The notes beneath the pieces were generated by a model. The model was given only the letters and a program-made list of their open reading frames with translations. It was not told the DNA's origin and made no database searches. From contig CP099842.1 of NCBI GenBank assembly GCA_030062745.1, positions 29,327,307 through 29,391,306 on the forward strand: a stretch of DNA of 64,000 bases, written 5' to 3'. A program made the position numbers and the translations under genes. Positions 1-12,137 of the stretch are shown piece after piece. Each line of letters begins with the position of its first letter. Position 1 is the first letter of the stretch. The stretch comes from Capitulum mitella. Its lineage: Eukaryota; Arthropoda; Thecostraca; Pollicipedomorpha; Pollicipedidae.

Positions 1-1195
1 ACTGACTGACGTCCTCCTCTGTGTGTCCTGACTCACAAACAGTTGGTCCTCGTAGGTGACTGATTGGCGCCTGATGAGACAGAAGTCTGGGCAGCTAAAC
101 CCAGGAGGCTATGTATCGTAACCCATGAACAGTTTCTGGTCGTCATTTTCGTCAGCTCAGAATAAAAGCTTGGACTCATAATTGTAAGTTTATGAATTCC
201 AGTTTCAATAGGTCTCAGTCATTGGGACATGTGTAGACTGGGATAGGTGCAGGAGCTGTGGGAATGGGGTCAGCCCCCTAACTTTTTCAAAATTTAACTT
301 TGACCCTATGGGAATTGACTGGAAAGAATTGACCCAAAATGCTTCTCAGCCCTTTCAACTGAAGAGGAGTTCTGGTGCCCCATAGATTGGGTAATGAAGA
401 AATGCTATGCAACCAAACCAAAGTAACTAACCAAGTTTTGGTCCTTGCTGATGGACTGATGTCAAATGAAGCACATGACTTAAAACTGGGTGCCTGAGTC
501 CAAAGGCTGTGTGTCCTAACCCAGAAACAAAGAAATATGCTTTGTCATGTTCTTTCCATTCTCAGTATCTCAGTGGATAATGATTCAGGGTCATAATGAA
601 AAGTTGAGGCTCAGCATGGGTTTGAATTACGACACTTGGTGCTGATAAGTAACGTGTATGCTTCACATTTGGCATTGGCAGCCTAGAGCCTAAGTGGTTG
701 GTTTCACTAGTCCTAAGTGACCAACATTTCCATGCTCTTAATATAACTAATTATTGGCTTCCTTAGCTTGACCCTGTACTGGGTATGTGATGTTCTGCCA
801 AGGTGGTAGTGAACCCTTCTGCCAATCAAAAAGACAGTCATTTCAGATATCTGATGCCTGATTAGATGCAACCTTAGGGCAAACATTTACCTCAAATGCA
901 GCTCTCATTGACTATGTGTGAATTATTTTCTCAGAGTTATTGGCATGGTCAAACACCATCTGCAGTTTTGTCCCATTGATGTTCATACATCCTATCCTGG
1001 ATCATCAGGTGTAAAGTACAAGGCCCCATGGAAATAATTAAAAAAGACATTAATTTACTGCCAAGATAAGGAAGTTCTAACTTCAGGTGGGAAAGACCAA
1101 AGGGGCAATAATAGGAGAGCGAGGAGTTATAATGTGTTTTATGCAGTTGTCATAAAAAATAAATAATTAACATTGCACCCATTTTGAGCTTTCAG
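1..1195. other. No gene recognised upstream of PIGB
   Basis: No open frame with recognisable protein similarity, RNA gene or clear repeat structure was seen. The stretch is moderately AT-rich and reads as intergenic sequence or PIGB 5' flank. A pyrimidine-rich tract ending in CAG at 1193-1195 could be a splice acceptor in front of the first PIGB coding exon, which would imply an upstream 5' UTR exon in this region. Confidence 0.4.
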
Positions 1196-1209
1196 AATAC
1201 TGTTTGAAA

Positions 1210-4200
1210 ATGAAGAAACTGTTCCTGCTGATTTTGATAGTTAGACTGGCCTCTGTCTTCTTGACCCAGACATCATTTGTTCCTGATGAATATTGGCAAT
1301 CCCTGGAGATTGCTCATCATCTTTGTTTTGGGTATGTGCATTCACCTGATCATTGGTTCTAAGTTTTATGAGCTGTCTTTGATATGACTTAGCACATGCA
1401 AAATATGTTTTTGGTTTGGTCAAGTATAATGTTCATAACTGCCCTTTTTGAAAATGTTTCTTGTGATATATCATACTATGTTTGAAACTTACATTAAAAG
1501 GCACTTCTTTATCCTTACTTGTACTTATTTTTATAGGTATGGGTACAAGACATGGGAATGGCAGGAAGGCATCAGAAGCTACCTTCTTTCCATGCTAATT
1601 GCAGGGTTGTACAAGATTTTACACCTGTTGAAGATGGATTACAGAGATATCCTGGTTAGATATATCTCTCAGGCACAACATATTTTTGGCATGATAAAAA
1701 GTGTTATACAGCTCTGGAAGATGCAAAACTTGAGACAGATATCTCTGTTCAGTTGAATGTTGTTGCTATTGGTTGTATTCTGTTTCCTCAGAGGATTTCA
1801 ATGACTGCCAATGTTCTTACGTAAGATTATCATCCACTTTTTTGTTGTTCAGCTTTAATTCTTCAGATAAATTAAAAAAAAATAGAAACCAAAGTCTAGA
1901 AAGTCAATTTCTGCTTTCTTCTAGCGTTGTTTTCTTCGCAGGTGCTCAGTCCGCGTCTGCTAATGGCATTGCTAACCTGGGCTGGGGACATATCACTAGT
2001 GACCACAGCACGCCGCCTGTTCGGGCCGCGCGCTGCTGGCCACACCGCCTGGTGTGTGATTACCTCCTGGTGTCTGTTCTACTGCGGCTCCCGCACACTG
2101 GCCAACACAGTAGAGATGGCGCTAGTGGCCATAGCGCTACGTTGGTACCCGTGGGAGCCCTCAGAGGGTGAGCTGGCTGGTGGACAGACAGGTTGAAACT
2201 GGTTATTATGTGATTTACCTTCATCACGTTTATGCTGCAGTTTTTCATTATCTTACTAGATTCTCCAGCTCTGATATTTTTATTGCACTGAGCTTTGATG
2301 GCCTGTTACAGCTGGCCCTCATCTGTCTGTGATCAGCCCGTGCGTTCGCCAGTGAATAGTCCTGTTCCTCTCCGTGTCTGGTTCGTCATGTCTGGTCTCG
2401 GTGCCCCTCTTCGTGTCCGGGTCCCGTGTCTAACCCGGCCTGTGTGCATGCCGGCCAGACGGCGGCGGCCGGCGCTACCTGTGGCTGGGCGCGCTGGCGG
2501 CCGTGCTGCGGCCGACCTCGGCGCTGGTCTGGCTGCCGCTCTGGGCGGCCGACCTCGCCTCTGCGCCGCGTCTCCGTCCGCTGCTGGCCACGTCCGTCGC
2601 GGCAGGGTGAATACGGATGCCTCGGACAGGCAGGAAGGCGTGGAACATGTCTCGAACGACTGTGGCCCCGCCTGGCGACGCCGCATGAGTTGGACTTTTC
2701 TCAAGCTCTTAAATATTCGGGATCTTGGGGAGCATCGTGGGGACCTGTGAAGTGAGCGCCCCAAATAATTGATGTTAGTCGTCAAGGCAATGTGCGCATG
2801 AGTCACTCCAGTTTTTTGGGCTCCAGCGCAGATCACCGTAGAACTGATCGCCATTGTGGGGGTTTCCAGAGACTGCAAACAATCTCGCTACTAGATCTGC
2901 TCGCACACATACCAGTGCGATATCTTTGTTCTGCGTCTTCCCTGCTTGAGCCATTATTGCATTCAGTGTGGTATATGGTCGTCTCCTGGCTGTTGTTCGC
3001 TGATGACGCCCCATCAGGTGCTGCAATGTCTCAGACCACCTTCCGCTGTGGCCCCCTGCAGCAGCGTGCTACCCCTGCTTCCCGGCTGGCCACTGTGCTG
3101 ACGCCTGCCCACCCCGCGCTCCAGACTGTCGGCGGCGGCGGTCTGTCTGGCGGTGGACACCCTCGGCCACGGTAGCCCCTTGTTCAGCCCGTTCAACTTC
3201 GTCCGGCTGAACGTGTGGGGCGGCGTGGCGTCCCACTACGGCACCTCGCCGTGGCACGCCCACCTGACGGGCAGCCTGCCCACGCTGCTCGGGCTGCACC
3301 TGCTGCCCGTCCTGCTGGCGCTACGTCGGCCCGGCCGGTACGAACGGCTGTGTCTGCTCACCGTGCTCTGGCTGGTCGGCGTCTACAGGTAAACTTTGCT
3401 GCGAGCCTCCGTGAGTCCGACCGACGGAAAAGTTAACTCGTTTACTGCAGCCGACTGCGCGCTGTCCCCAACCACTTCTTGCCTGTTTGTGGCCACCTTT
3501 TGCCTCAGTGAGATAGCTCGTCGCTGCTGCGAGGGACATATTGCCGGTCTGTGCCGTTTTGTTCAGTGCGTCAACGTCCCGTTTGTTACCTGTGGCGGCC
3601 GGCTCGGATTGATTGCGTCAGTTTTGGAGAACAAATCGAATTACCGGGCTCAGGTTCTAGCATATTTGAATTCTTGATTACGTCATTTTCCAGTAGCTCT
3701 GCATGTTTTTTTTTTGTCAAATTCCTACAGCACGGAGTATGTGTCTGGTAGATAATAATAGTGCCACGTGTGAATCAGACCCATTGTACAAGTATCACTT
3801 TCTTGTTAACAAAAATCCTTGCTATCCATCCAACTCATCACCAACCCAGCAGTTTACAGGCCATTGGCACTGCTGTCTTATGTTTTATGCAGATTTGCGT
3901 GCTTTCCATTATCGTTTCGTTTAAAATCTGTGCTGTCTGTCCAATTTGTCACCGATTCAGCATTTACCACGTTATAGGTGCTGCTATCTTATGTTTTACG
4001 CAGATTCCCTCCTATTCCAGCATTACTTCGTCCTATGAGCGTATTTTGTCCTCGTTCCAGTGCTCTGCCTCACAAAGAGTTTCGATTTCTGCTGCCAATC
4101 TGGCCGTTCTGCTCTCTGCTGGGCGGACAAGGGCTCACCTGGCTGGAACGATTCAGTGAAAGGTAGTGAGGCAACGTTCAGAGATGTCATCAGCGGTGCC

Positions 4201-5376
4201 CTTAAACGCATATTGGGAGAGGAAAATATGGTTACCACATGCGTAAAAATGTCGCTGTATCGTGGCAAGGAAAGTAGTTTTCACATGGTTACTTAACATT
4301 TGTTCGTCCAGTACTTTTTTGGCACTCTAAAATGCATTCGTTTTACGTCATTTTGATTAATGAAACGATATTATTTTAAGAGGTCACCAGTGATTTGATG
4401 TCACCTTCACTAATGAAATGGTATAGGAAGTCGCAAAATGAAACAAAATGGCCGCGTTGTCCGTAGGTGTTACAGAGCTCTTCTGCTGCTGATCCTGATC
4501 ACAAACGTCCCAGCTGCCCTCTACCTGGGACTGGTGCATCAGCGAGGTCCACTAGATGTCACTAGTCGTCTGGCCACGCGGCTGCGAGAGGCACCTCTGG
4601 AGAAGTTGTCCGTGCTGTACTTAATGCCTTGTCACAGCACTCCACTGTATAGGTAAGCCGCGCTGCTTGCATGAAAAATGTGGTCAAAGGTCGCAGCGAA
4701 AGCGGTCGCCACATTGTAATGTGATGTAATGCAAGGTAGCTGACATAGGTAAAACACACGCACACACACTCAGTCACACGCCATGCCCTTGGTCGCACAG
4801 ATTGCATTGAGGCGAAGTTGTGTGACAGCAGGCCTCATGCGGGAAAGGACAGCAGTATCTTGAGATCTAAAATCCCTGCATGTCTGAGCCTCTGCTAATC
4901 CCGATAATCCGCCCCTTTGCGCCGTGGCGGCTGCAGCTGGTGGTGTTGCGTGCGACAGCTGCCGGGATCCGGTTTGAGCGCTCGGCGCCGCTCGTCCGTC
5001 GAGAGCCGCGGTCTCACGTGGCGCCTCCGGCACGTTTCCAGCCACCTCCACCTGGACGTGGAGACGCGCTTCCTGACGTGCGAGCCGAACCTGGCCGCCG
5101 CCGCCAACTACACGGACGAGGCGGACGAGTTCTACCGGCAGCCCGGAGCGATGGCTACGGAGGGAGTACCCCGGTCTGCTGTCGGCGCCGGCGGCGGCGG
5201 GCGAGCGGCCGGCCGCCGCCCGCCCGCCGCCCAGCCACGTCGTCCTGTTCGACACGCTGTGGCGGACGCTGGCGCCCCGGGTGCACGGCTTCTCCGTGTG
5301 CGAGAGCGTGTTCCACGCGCACGTGCAGGAGCCGCGGCGCGGCCGCCGGATGCTGGTGCTGTGTAGGGACGGATGA
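1210..5376 (+). CDS. PIGB: GPI mannosyltransferase 3 (PIG-B), eight exons, frame slip in last exon
   Basis: Adds the third mannose to the GPI-anchor precursor in the ER membrane (glycosyltransferase family 22, known for the family). Exons: 1210-1331, 1537-1654, 1942-2167, 2459-2606, 3125-3388, 4061-4162, 4467-4652, 5042-5376, all with GT/AG borders and matching phases; about 499 residues against about 540 usual. Visible family motifs: FVPDEYWQSLEIAHH (exon 1), YKTWEWQEGIRSY (exon 2), LRPTSALVW (exon 4), HKEFRFLLPIWPF (exon 6), LVHQRGPLDV and LMPCHSTP (exon 7), DEADEFY (exon 8). Hydrophobic multi-pass character throughout. The start gives a very short N-terminus just ahead of the first helix; an upstream exon is possible. 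Exon lengths sum to 3n+1: after DEADEFYRQP the homologous WLRREYP..SHVVLFDTLWR continues one frame over, so there is one extra base around 5140-5152. Either an assembly error or a real lesion. Confidence 0.9.
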
Positions 5377-5600
5377 CGGTTGCAGCAGGCCTAGACACTG
5401 CTGTGTAGGGATGGCTGACGGCTTTGGTAGGCCCTGTCATTGTGTAGGGACGGCTGACGGCTGTGGTAGGCCCGGACATTGTTGTGTAGGGACGGCTGAC
5501 GGCTGTGGTAGGCCCGGACATTGCTGTGTAGGACGGCTGACGGCCGCGGTGGGCCCGGACGGCGCTGCTGCTGTGCAGGGATGGCTGACGGCTGCGGCGG
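5361..5600 (+). repeat. Minisatellite of ~41-bp units at the PIGB 3' end
   Basis: Five to six imperfect copies of a unit beginning GTGTAGGGACGGCTGACGG occur near 5361, 5403, 5442, 5484, 5525 and 5573, spacing 39-48 bp. The first unit supplies the PIGB stop codon at 5374-5376, so the array covers the end of the reading frame and the proximal 3' UTR. Confidence 0.8.
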
Positions 5601-8600
5601 ATCCGGACAGTGCTGCTCCGGCCATCTGATGCTCGTTCTCCCAACGCTGGCAGCCGGCAGGACACTGGGACCCGAGCTGACGCCAAACGCCACCTAACCG
5701 CCGAACTGCGGGCATTTTGGTCGGTGTTGGAGTCGGCACAGTGATCTACCTATGGCGAACCTTCCGGCCGACCTGAACTAAATAGATAAGTTACTGTGGC
5801 TTTTTGTGTTTGATAGATTTACAGATGCTCAGTGAAACACGCGCAGAGGACCCTTATCGGCATTGAACAAAAGACCTACAAAAGATGGTAAAGTCCGACA
5901 CGCCATTTCAGTGGCATAAAAATAACTTAGTTTCAGGCATTGTTTCCATGGATTTCGTGGTAGCTGGTGTACATTCATGAACTGGGGCACTTCCACCCTA
6001 AACTTACTGGGCATAATCGTGAGAGATGCGACTGTGCGTGAGGCTCGCGATCAACAGTTAAGCGGTGCAATGCATGCGGCGTGAGTTTCAGATCGCGCAA
6101 GCATCTCATTCATCGGAACACCAGATTTCCGTCACTGTTTCTAAGAATTCTGTTCATGAAGCAGAAACGGCAGTTGGACTGTCGGACAGTTGGACTTACC
6201 GTCTAATTCGGACGGAAAGCTAGATCACACATTCGACTTATTTGCGTGTGTAATGGGTATTTAACGGTGAAAGTAACGGCTTCTGTGCGTGGGGCGACGG
6301 CTCCATGAAACAGCCTGCCTCAGGCCTCTCTTCAACCTGGAACGTGTGCAAGAGTTTCTTAAATGTGGCCAAGAGCTTAAAAGGCTTGAGAATTGTAACA
6401 TTTGGAAAGTAGGGTTAAAGTCATGACGAAACAACCAGATATTTATGTACTGCAGGATTCAGTTGATTCGTCTGACCTCTCTGTTCACGTTCCTCCCCTA
6501 AATGAAAATCCTGGTCACCCCCTGCATATCTCCTACTGGGCTCCATTTGGTTCAGTATATTTGAACACAGCATAGTATAAATCATTCGTGAAGCCTGGTT
6601 CACGCCGCTACCGTCCACTGTTTTATAGTATGCTTGTAATACGGCTCGTTTTATCGTTAAACGGCGTGTTTCTGTGGTTGCGGCGTTTTTCTGTTTTTTT
6701 TTTTCGCACCCCAACCCCAGCATCACGTTTTTTCACGGATATCAAAGCAAACAAGCTACCCATGCAAACAGCTCTTTCCTTTTCGATCAGTTATGAATCA
6801 CTAACGGTGTCACTTTGCGCGTTTTTAAAACGAACATTGCCACTGCATTCAAGCTAGTAAGAAAGTTCGTGACACTACAAGCCGAACAGCCGTCGTCTGG
6901 TGACGAATGCCACGAACGATATATGGAAGATCTTTCGACCCAGATGGATTACTGAAGTGCTAACAAACCTCATCTGGTTCCGAGACTCTTCGCGGGTTCG
7001 ATGTGTTCCACAAGTTGATGCTTTGGTAGCCTGGTCACCTGCTCACAGCATGTATCACTGCCACGGATGGAGAGGAGAAAAATTGTCCGCTGCTAATTTT
7101 GTGCACATGGCTTTCACGGTGCCAAGGCTAGAGTGCTGAAATTTAGTCTATCTACTACTGAATTCTAGCGCATATTTTGGCTTTTCAGGTTTTGAAATAG
7201 GTTTCGCTTTTTCGCTACGGCCAGGCGAAGACGGGAGGTTGGTCGCGTGGTCAGTCTATCGGCGGCGGCTGATGATGAACATAAGCATTGTCTTTTTTCC
7301 TGCAGATTCAACCATTCGATCTCAACTCTGTGGAGTTGTTTACAAGACGCATGTACTTGCCCCGAGAAAGCGTCCAAGGTCAGGTCAATCCAGGTCAACC
7401 GAAGCTAGGAACTGCAAACGCAGGGAGCAGCCATTTGGGCTGAAACGTCCGGTCCCACGTCCTGTTTAGTTATGCATCGATCACTCGAATGTTTCCTTCA
7501 AATTAAATTATTACAGATCGACGCATATGAGCTACAAATGCATTTTTGCACCGGACTGAGAGTGCCATAGAAATTACGAATTTTCCCGTCCGTTTCAGAC
7601 GTCCGAATTACCAGTATTACGGCCTTCAGACATTTGAAGGACGCGGTAAGAACTAGGCTTTTGGCCATGGTTTTGCTTGAGGCCCTCGTCTAAGGACTTT
7701 TGATGGGAAGAGGGGCGAGTGGTGGTACAGTTATTTATTTTTATGTAGCTGTTTATGAAGAACAAGAAAACACAGAACACAGATTACCCCAAAAGACCAC
7801 CGGAAAAGGGAAAAGGGAGGTTTTGACATCCAGGACTAGAATTCCGCGTGCTGTGGCATAAAATGCCAGTGAGCGAACAAGCACACCATCAGGTTCATTG
7901 CGTAACTAGGATTTTTCATTGGTTTCACCTCAGCCACGACCTGAGACACAAAAATATTCATTTCCAGGGGACTCGAGGTAAGTCTGAATCGTAAAAAGGT
8001 TTGACAACTTCCTGCCGGGGTGCTCCCGACAATTTTTCTGGGAGGAGTCATTGCAGCCGTGCCCAGGGTTCTGTGATGTTTTTCCGTGAGTCATTTTTCA
8101 TTTCGACAAATACCCATTACGTTAGTAACAATTATCCATTATGTTCACGATGTTTTATCATTTAATGTTTTATTGTTCGGCAACTTATTTGTAAGACTTT
8201 CGATATTCATCGGTTTTGTTTGTTAATGCATGATATTTTGCGTTCGATCTTCCTTTACCCTTCGATGTTTTCTTCATGAAATTGTTTCCATCCCCATAAT
8301 TTTTAGATATCCATCTTTAGTCGATATTGACATGTTGAACAAGTCCCCGTTTTGTTTGACTCGAACTTAATAAAAGATTTTCAAGCTATACATGAAGGAT
8401 TGTCGTTGCCTACTTTTGCCACGTGACGCACTCTGAAAAGGACAAGAAAAAGGGACAAAATGCTTCTGGAAAAGACAGAGAAATGAACTGCAGACTGTTC
8501 AGGCTTGTTATTGCCAAGGTTATAACCTCACAGTGCCATGCAGCTAATTTAATAGCCTTTATGCAATTTGTCGGCCATGCTTGTCGGGGAAATTTGGTAT

Positions 8601-8970
8601 GTAATAAGAGGTTTCGTTAAACGTCTGCTGTTAAACCGGTTGTTACCTGATGCCAACGTTTATCATACCGGCCTTGAGGCGTTGGTTTCGTGCAGATAAG
8701 ATACAATCCTTGTAATGCAAACCTTTATGTCTTGCAAGGATTTTCAACCTTAAAATCCCACTGAACTCGCGGAAATTATGCACACCATGCGCTGCTTTTC
8801 GACACTGAGCCTGGAAATCCATCTAAAGATGTGGTCTTGAAAGCAAAAATGCCACGCGATGCCGACGAAAACAATATCACTGAAGTTACACGTTCGCTCA
8901 AGTATTGCGGAAACAGTGCGAGATTACCCTGTCCTGTACTGCCTGTCGACATTCGGCAAGTCTTAAACAA
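5601..8970. other. Intergenic stretch, nothing recognised
   Basis: Only short open frames without recognisable similarity. No RNA gene, tandem array or long inverted repeat was noticed between PIGB and the p24 gene. Confidence 0.4.
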
Positions 8971-8975
8971 ATGGA

Positions 8976-9662
8976 ATGGGCAAGATTATTTACTGCGGCT
9001 TTCTTCTTTGGATCATATTTAGCCCTTCATGTGGAACTGAATTCACTGTAAATGTTGAGCCAGGAACAGAAGAGTGCTTCTATATTCCAGCCAACTCGGG
9101 TGGCGCTCTTGACATAGAATACCAGGTGGTGCAAGGAAGCCGCCAAAGTAAAGAAGCCATTGACTTTTATCTCAGCACTGCATCTGGGAAAACGCTTTTG
9201 ACCGACTCGCGAAGCATACACAATGAACACGCTATCACTATCGAAGCCACTGGAGACTTCAAGGCGTGCTGGGATAACAGATTGTCATACGATAGGAAAC
9301 AGGTTTATTTCTCTGTGGCCGTGAAGGATAAAGGCGAAAAATCTCTCTGGTTTCAGCAGGATATTGCATTTCCTGCTACAGAGAGAGAGTCCTATGAAGT
9401 TAAGCTTTACGATATAGAAGTATCAGTTGACCAAGTCAGGTTTCGTCTTGGCCAGACTCATCAGCTGCAGCAACAACTGCGGCTTTTTGAGACGCGTGAT
9501 CGCAGCATCGCTGAGACTAACTTTGAGCTGGTTAACGTCTGGTCGGTGGTGCAAATAGCTGTGATGCTCTGCGTAGGTGTTGTACAGGTGGTACTAGTGA
9601 GAAGTCTGTTCGATGACCGCGTGCCTCTGAATTGGGTATGGCGGTGGAAAGTGTTCAGATAG
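8976..9662 (+). CDS. p24/TMED family cargo receptor, gamma-like, single exon
   Basis: A 228-residue type I membrane protein of the early secretory pathway; p24 proteins select cargo, including GPI-anchored proteins, for COPII/COPI vesicles (family knowledge). Residues ~1-20 are a signal peptide. The GOLD domain (~21-110) has the paired cysteines EECFYI and FKACWDN. A coiled-coil stalk (~140-185, HQLQQQLRLFETRDRSIAE) is followed by one membrane helix (~188-209, VQIAVMLCVGVVQVVLV). Best resemblance is to TMED1/TMED5. The cytoplasmic tail SLFDDRVPLNWVWRWKVFR is longer than usual and lacks the standard di-phenylalanine and terminal KK sorting signals. No intron interrupts it, which suits a retrocopy, although no poly(A) tract or target duplication is obvious. 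The frame is intact, so it is probably functional. Confidence 0.88.
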   Translation: MGKIIYCGFLLWIIFSPSCGTEFTVNVEPGTEECFYIPANSGGALDIEYQVVQGSRQSKEAIDFYLSTASGKTLLTDSRSIHNEHAITIEATGDFKACWDNRLSYDRKQVYFSVAVKDKGEKSLWFQQDIAFPATERESYEVKLYDIEVSVDQVRFRLGQTHQLQQQLRLFETRDRSIAETNFELVNVWSVVQIAVMLCVGVVQVVLVRSLFDDRVPLNWVWRWKVFR

Positions 9663-9743
9663 TGAAAATATGTCTGATCCTCCTCATTTAAACTCACAAG
9701 GCAAAGACACGCAAAAATGTGTTTCAGGCTGTTTTCACAGGGT

Positions 9744-9794
9744 GTAGTACTCTACTGTAACTCTACTCTACTCTGCTCTACTGTACTACTGTAA
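9744..9794 (+). repeat. Low-complexity CTACT/CTGTA tract
   Basis: About 50 bp of alternating CTACT, CTGTA and CTCTA pentamer-like units just downstream of the p24 gene. Confidence 0.6.
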
Positions 9795-10890
9795 GTTTTT
9801 GTGCTTCATAAGGACTACCGCAGACACTGGTGCATGAATAGACCAATTTTGTTCGTCAGCCTTGAAAAGCTAGTTTTCGTATTTCGCTTGTTGGTTTAGT
9901 ACGACCTGCGGAAAAAGTCGTTCGCAAATAGCGAATTAAATATTACGTCACGGGGATTTTCTGCACGGCCCTACCAAACGTTGTTACGTATTAAGTACTA
10001 TGTCTGCACGGCGTTTTGGTCGCAGGTCGTATGATTACATACGCACAGAAAGACCAAAATGCCAATCGAGCACCTGCCACAAATAGGAACGTAGTGCGTG
10101 CGTAGCGATAATCTTGAATGCCTTTCTCAAATGGAACTCTTGCAGGCCATTGCAGGCTTATTGTATAAAATTCACAATTAACACTGGGTGCAAGTAGTAA
10201 ATGAAACGCATATGTCATTTCCGTCCATGTCCGATGTCATTTAAGCCAGAATGGCTGATGCATCCTTTGTTGTGGACACCGCATGTGCCCACATGACGGG
10301 AGGGGGACGGCAGTTCTTCGCAGGTTTTATGACAAAGGATATATGAGTTGGACTTATTTGGTCATACATTTTTCTACAAGGGTTGAAAAGACCTAACATC
10401 GATCTAAGACGTACCGAAATCTAATCATGACTTTGGCGAGGGATCTCTGCTAAAAAAAACGCTAAAATTTAAAAATGTCAGTTTTTAGCGTCGGTTGAGA
10501 TTCACGTTGCAACCTGATTCGTGCTGAAGCCGTCAAATGATTTGGAAGCAACAGCTGAGTTGTGCGAAGGGATTGCCGTGATCCTTGAGACGACTACGAG
10601 TAACACAGGTTAGCTGGGGTCAAGTAAGGTTAAAACATGACGTCAGATTCACATAATGGCTTCTTGATGAGCCTCGGGCAAACTCTTAGCCGAGAACACC
10701 AAAGAGCATTATGAGTATCACCAAAATATATGCATGAAGCCCATCGTGTGACTCGTTTTGCATGCACCTGAGAGTACCGTCACATTAGATTTCATGGTTG
10801 AGAAATGACACCAAATTCCTGCAGGCCATTAACAGACATTGCACTTCTCAGTGGAGTGCCTCTGCAGAGTCGTTGCATGAGACAGCTGAA
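9795..10890. other. No gene recognised between p24 and channel genes
   Basis: No similarity-bearing frame was seen. The signal peptide and N-terminal exons of the channel gene should lie in or beyond this stretch but could not be identified. Confidence 0.35.
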
Positions 10891-11398
10891 AAGTTTTGGT
10901 GGGTCTTCTCATGAAGAGCGCTGAAGGCCGTCTGTCACCGAAAGCTGCTGGTTGGAAGGACGACGGAGTTCTTATAGCACCCGACGACTGTATGACGCGA
11001 CGGAGGCCCACGTCTCGAGACAGCGAATTACCCATCGCCACGCAACCAGCGCCAGACAAAATGCATTGCCTGAAGGGCATCCCTCCGTCAACAAGGGTGT
11101 CGCGCGTTCACGTAGCTGATATAAGCTTAGTGGCATATGGTGTGGTAACATTTAGCGTATATTTGCGCTATTCGTGGCAGGATTTTCGTTTGGAACCTCT
11201 TAACAGACACACTTCCACTAATTACGTGGAAGTTGCTTCGTCCGTTAAAAGAAATCTTTGGCTTCCAGACTTGTACCTTCCAAGGGTATCTGCCGCACGG
11301 AACCCGTATGTTTCCGTACCTTCGACTAGTTTCCGTGTCTACCAAAATCTCACAGTTTTTGCGAACCAGTACCTGCTATTGGAACTTTCATGTCCCTT

Positions 11399-11880
11399 TA
11401 GGGTCCGCCAAAAAAACACTTTTTTTGAAATCCATTTGTTTTCGCACGTTTTCCCGTGCTATCGACCATGACATTTACGAAAATAACAAAATTATTTTTA
11501 TGGGACAATGGGAAGACCGCCCGCTTTTCGATTGAAAGTTCGCGATTTTTTGCCTTTTCCTGGCAATTTCACGTCTTTTGTTGATTGTAGTGCATATATA
11601 ATATTTAACTATTTTGTTCCCTTAAATTGAGTATTTAGAAGTAGATCAGTTAATTGATAAACCGGTTACGACTTTATTATAGAGCAAATTATGTGTAAAA
11701 TTTCTTAGACCTGTCCCCCCCCCCCACACACACCCCTGCAGATTGGTGGAACTTCAGCATTCAATATATGTGTTACCAACTCAAGCCAATTTCATTGAAC
11801 TCCACCTATGTCTGCATTAAAGCGAATGCGACTTTGCATTCAAAAGAAGAAGCCCGTAGGTATCCAAGGTAGCCACTAGG
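11399..11880 (+). repeat. Left terminal inverted repeat of the 4.35-kb transposon
   Basis: Matches the reverse complement of 15250-15752 over nearly its whole length with scattered differences and a C-tract length change near 11715; similarity fades after the stretch around CAAAAGAAGAAGCCCGTAGG. Confidence 0.8.
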
Positions 11881-12137
11881 TTGCCATGACCGAAATGCTA
11901 GTAGTAGTATGCGTGACAATAATGATAGTATGCATGACAGTAGAGAGTAACTCTCTGTAGCGGAAAAGCTACATCCATTATTTCTCCCGCAAAACAACAC
12001 GACTGTTCGATGCATGGATGTTCATTCCAGAAAGATACACACACTCAAACCATTTGGAATGTTGATCAGCAGATCCTGCACGCACGTGATATATGCATTG
12101 TGCATGTCCCCCCACGTAGTCATCGCGCACACTTTCT

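Noticed and set aside
1655..1756. Continuation of PIGB exon 2 past 1654 (VRYISQAQHIFG..), which stays open and loosely resembles the family
   Set aside because: The next exon supplies VLSPRLLMALLTWAGD, which fits the same family segment better and keeps phase with a GT at 1655. Using both would duplicate the segment.
2333..2878. 181-residue minus-strand frame over PIGB exon 4
   Set aside because: Antisense of a GC-rich exon; the sense strand carries family motifs and splice sites.
4880..5629. 249-residue plus-strand frame over the last PIGB exon and minisatellite
   Set aside because: Only its middle part follows the PIGB frame after the slip; the front is intron sequence and the tail is translated minisatellite.
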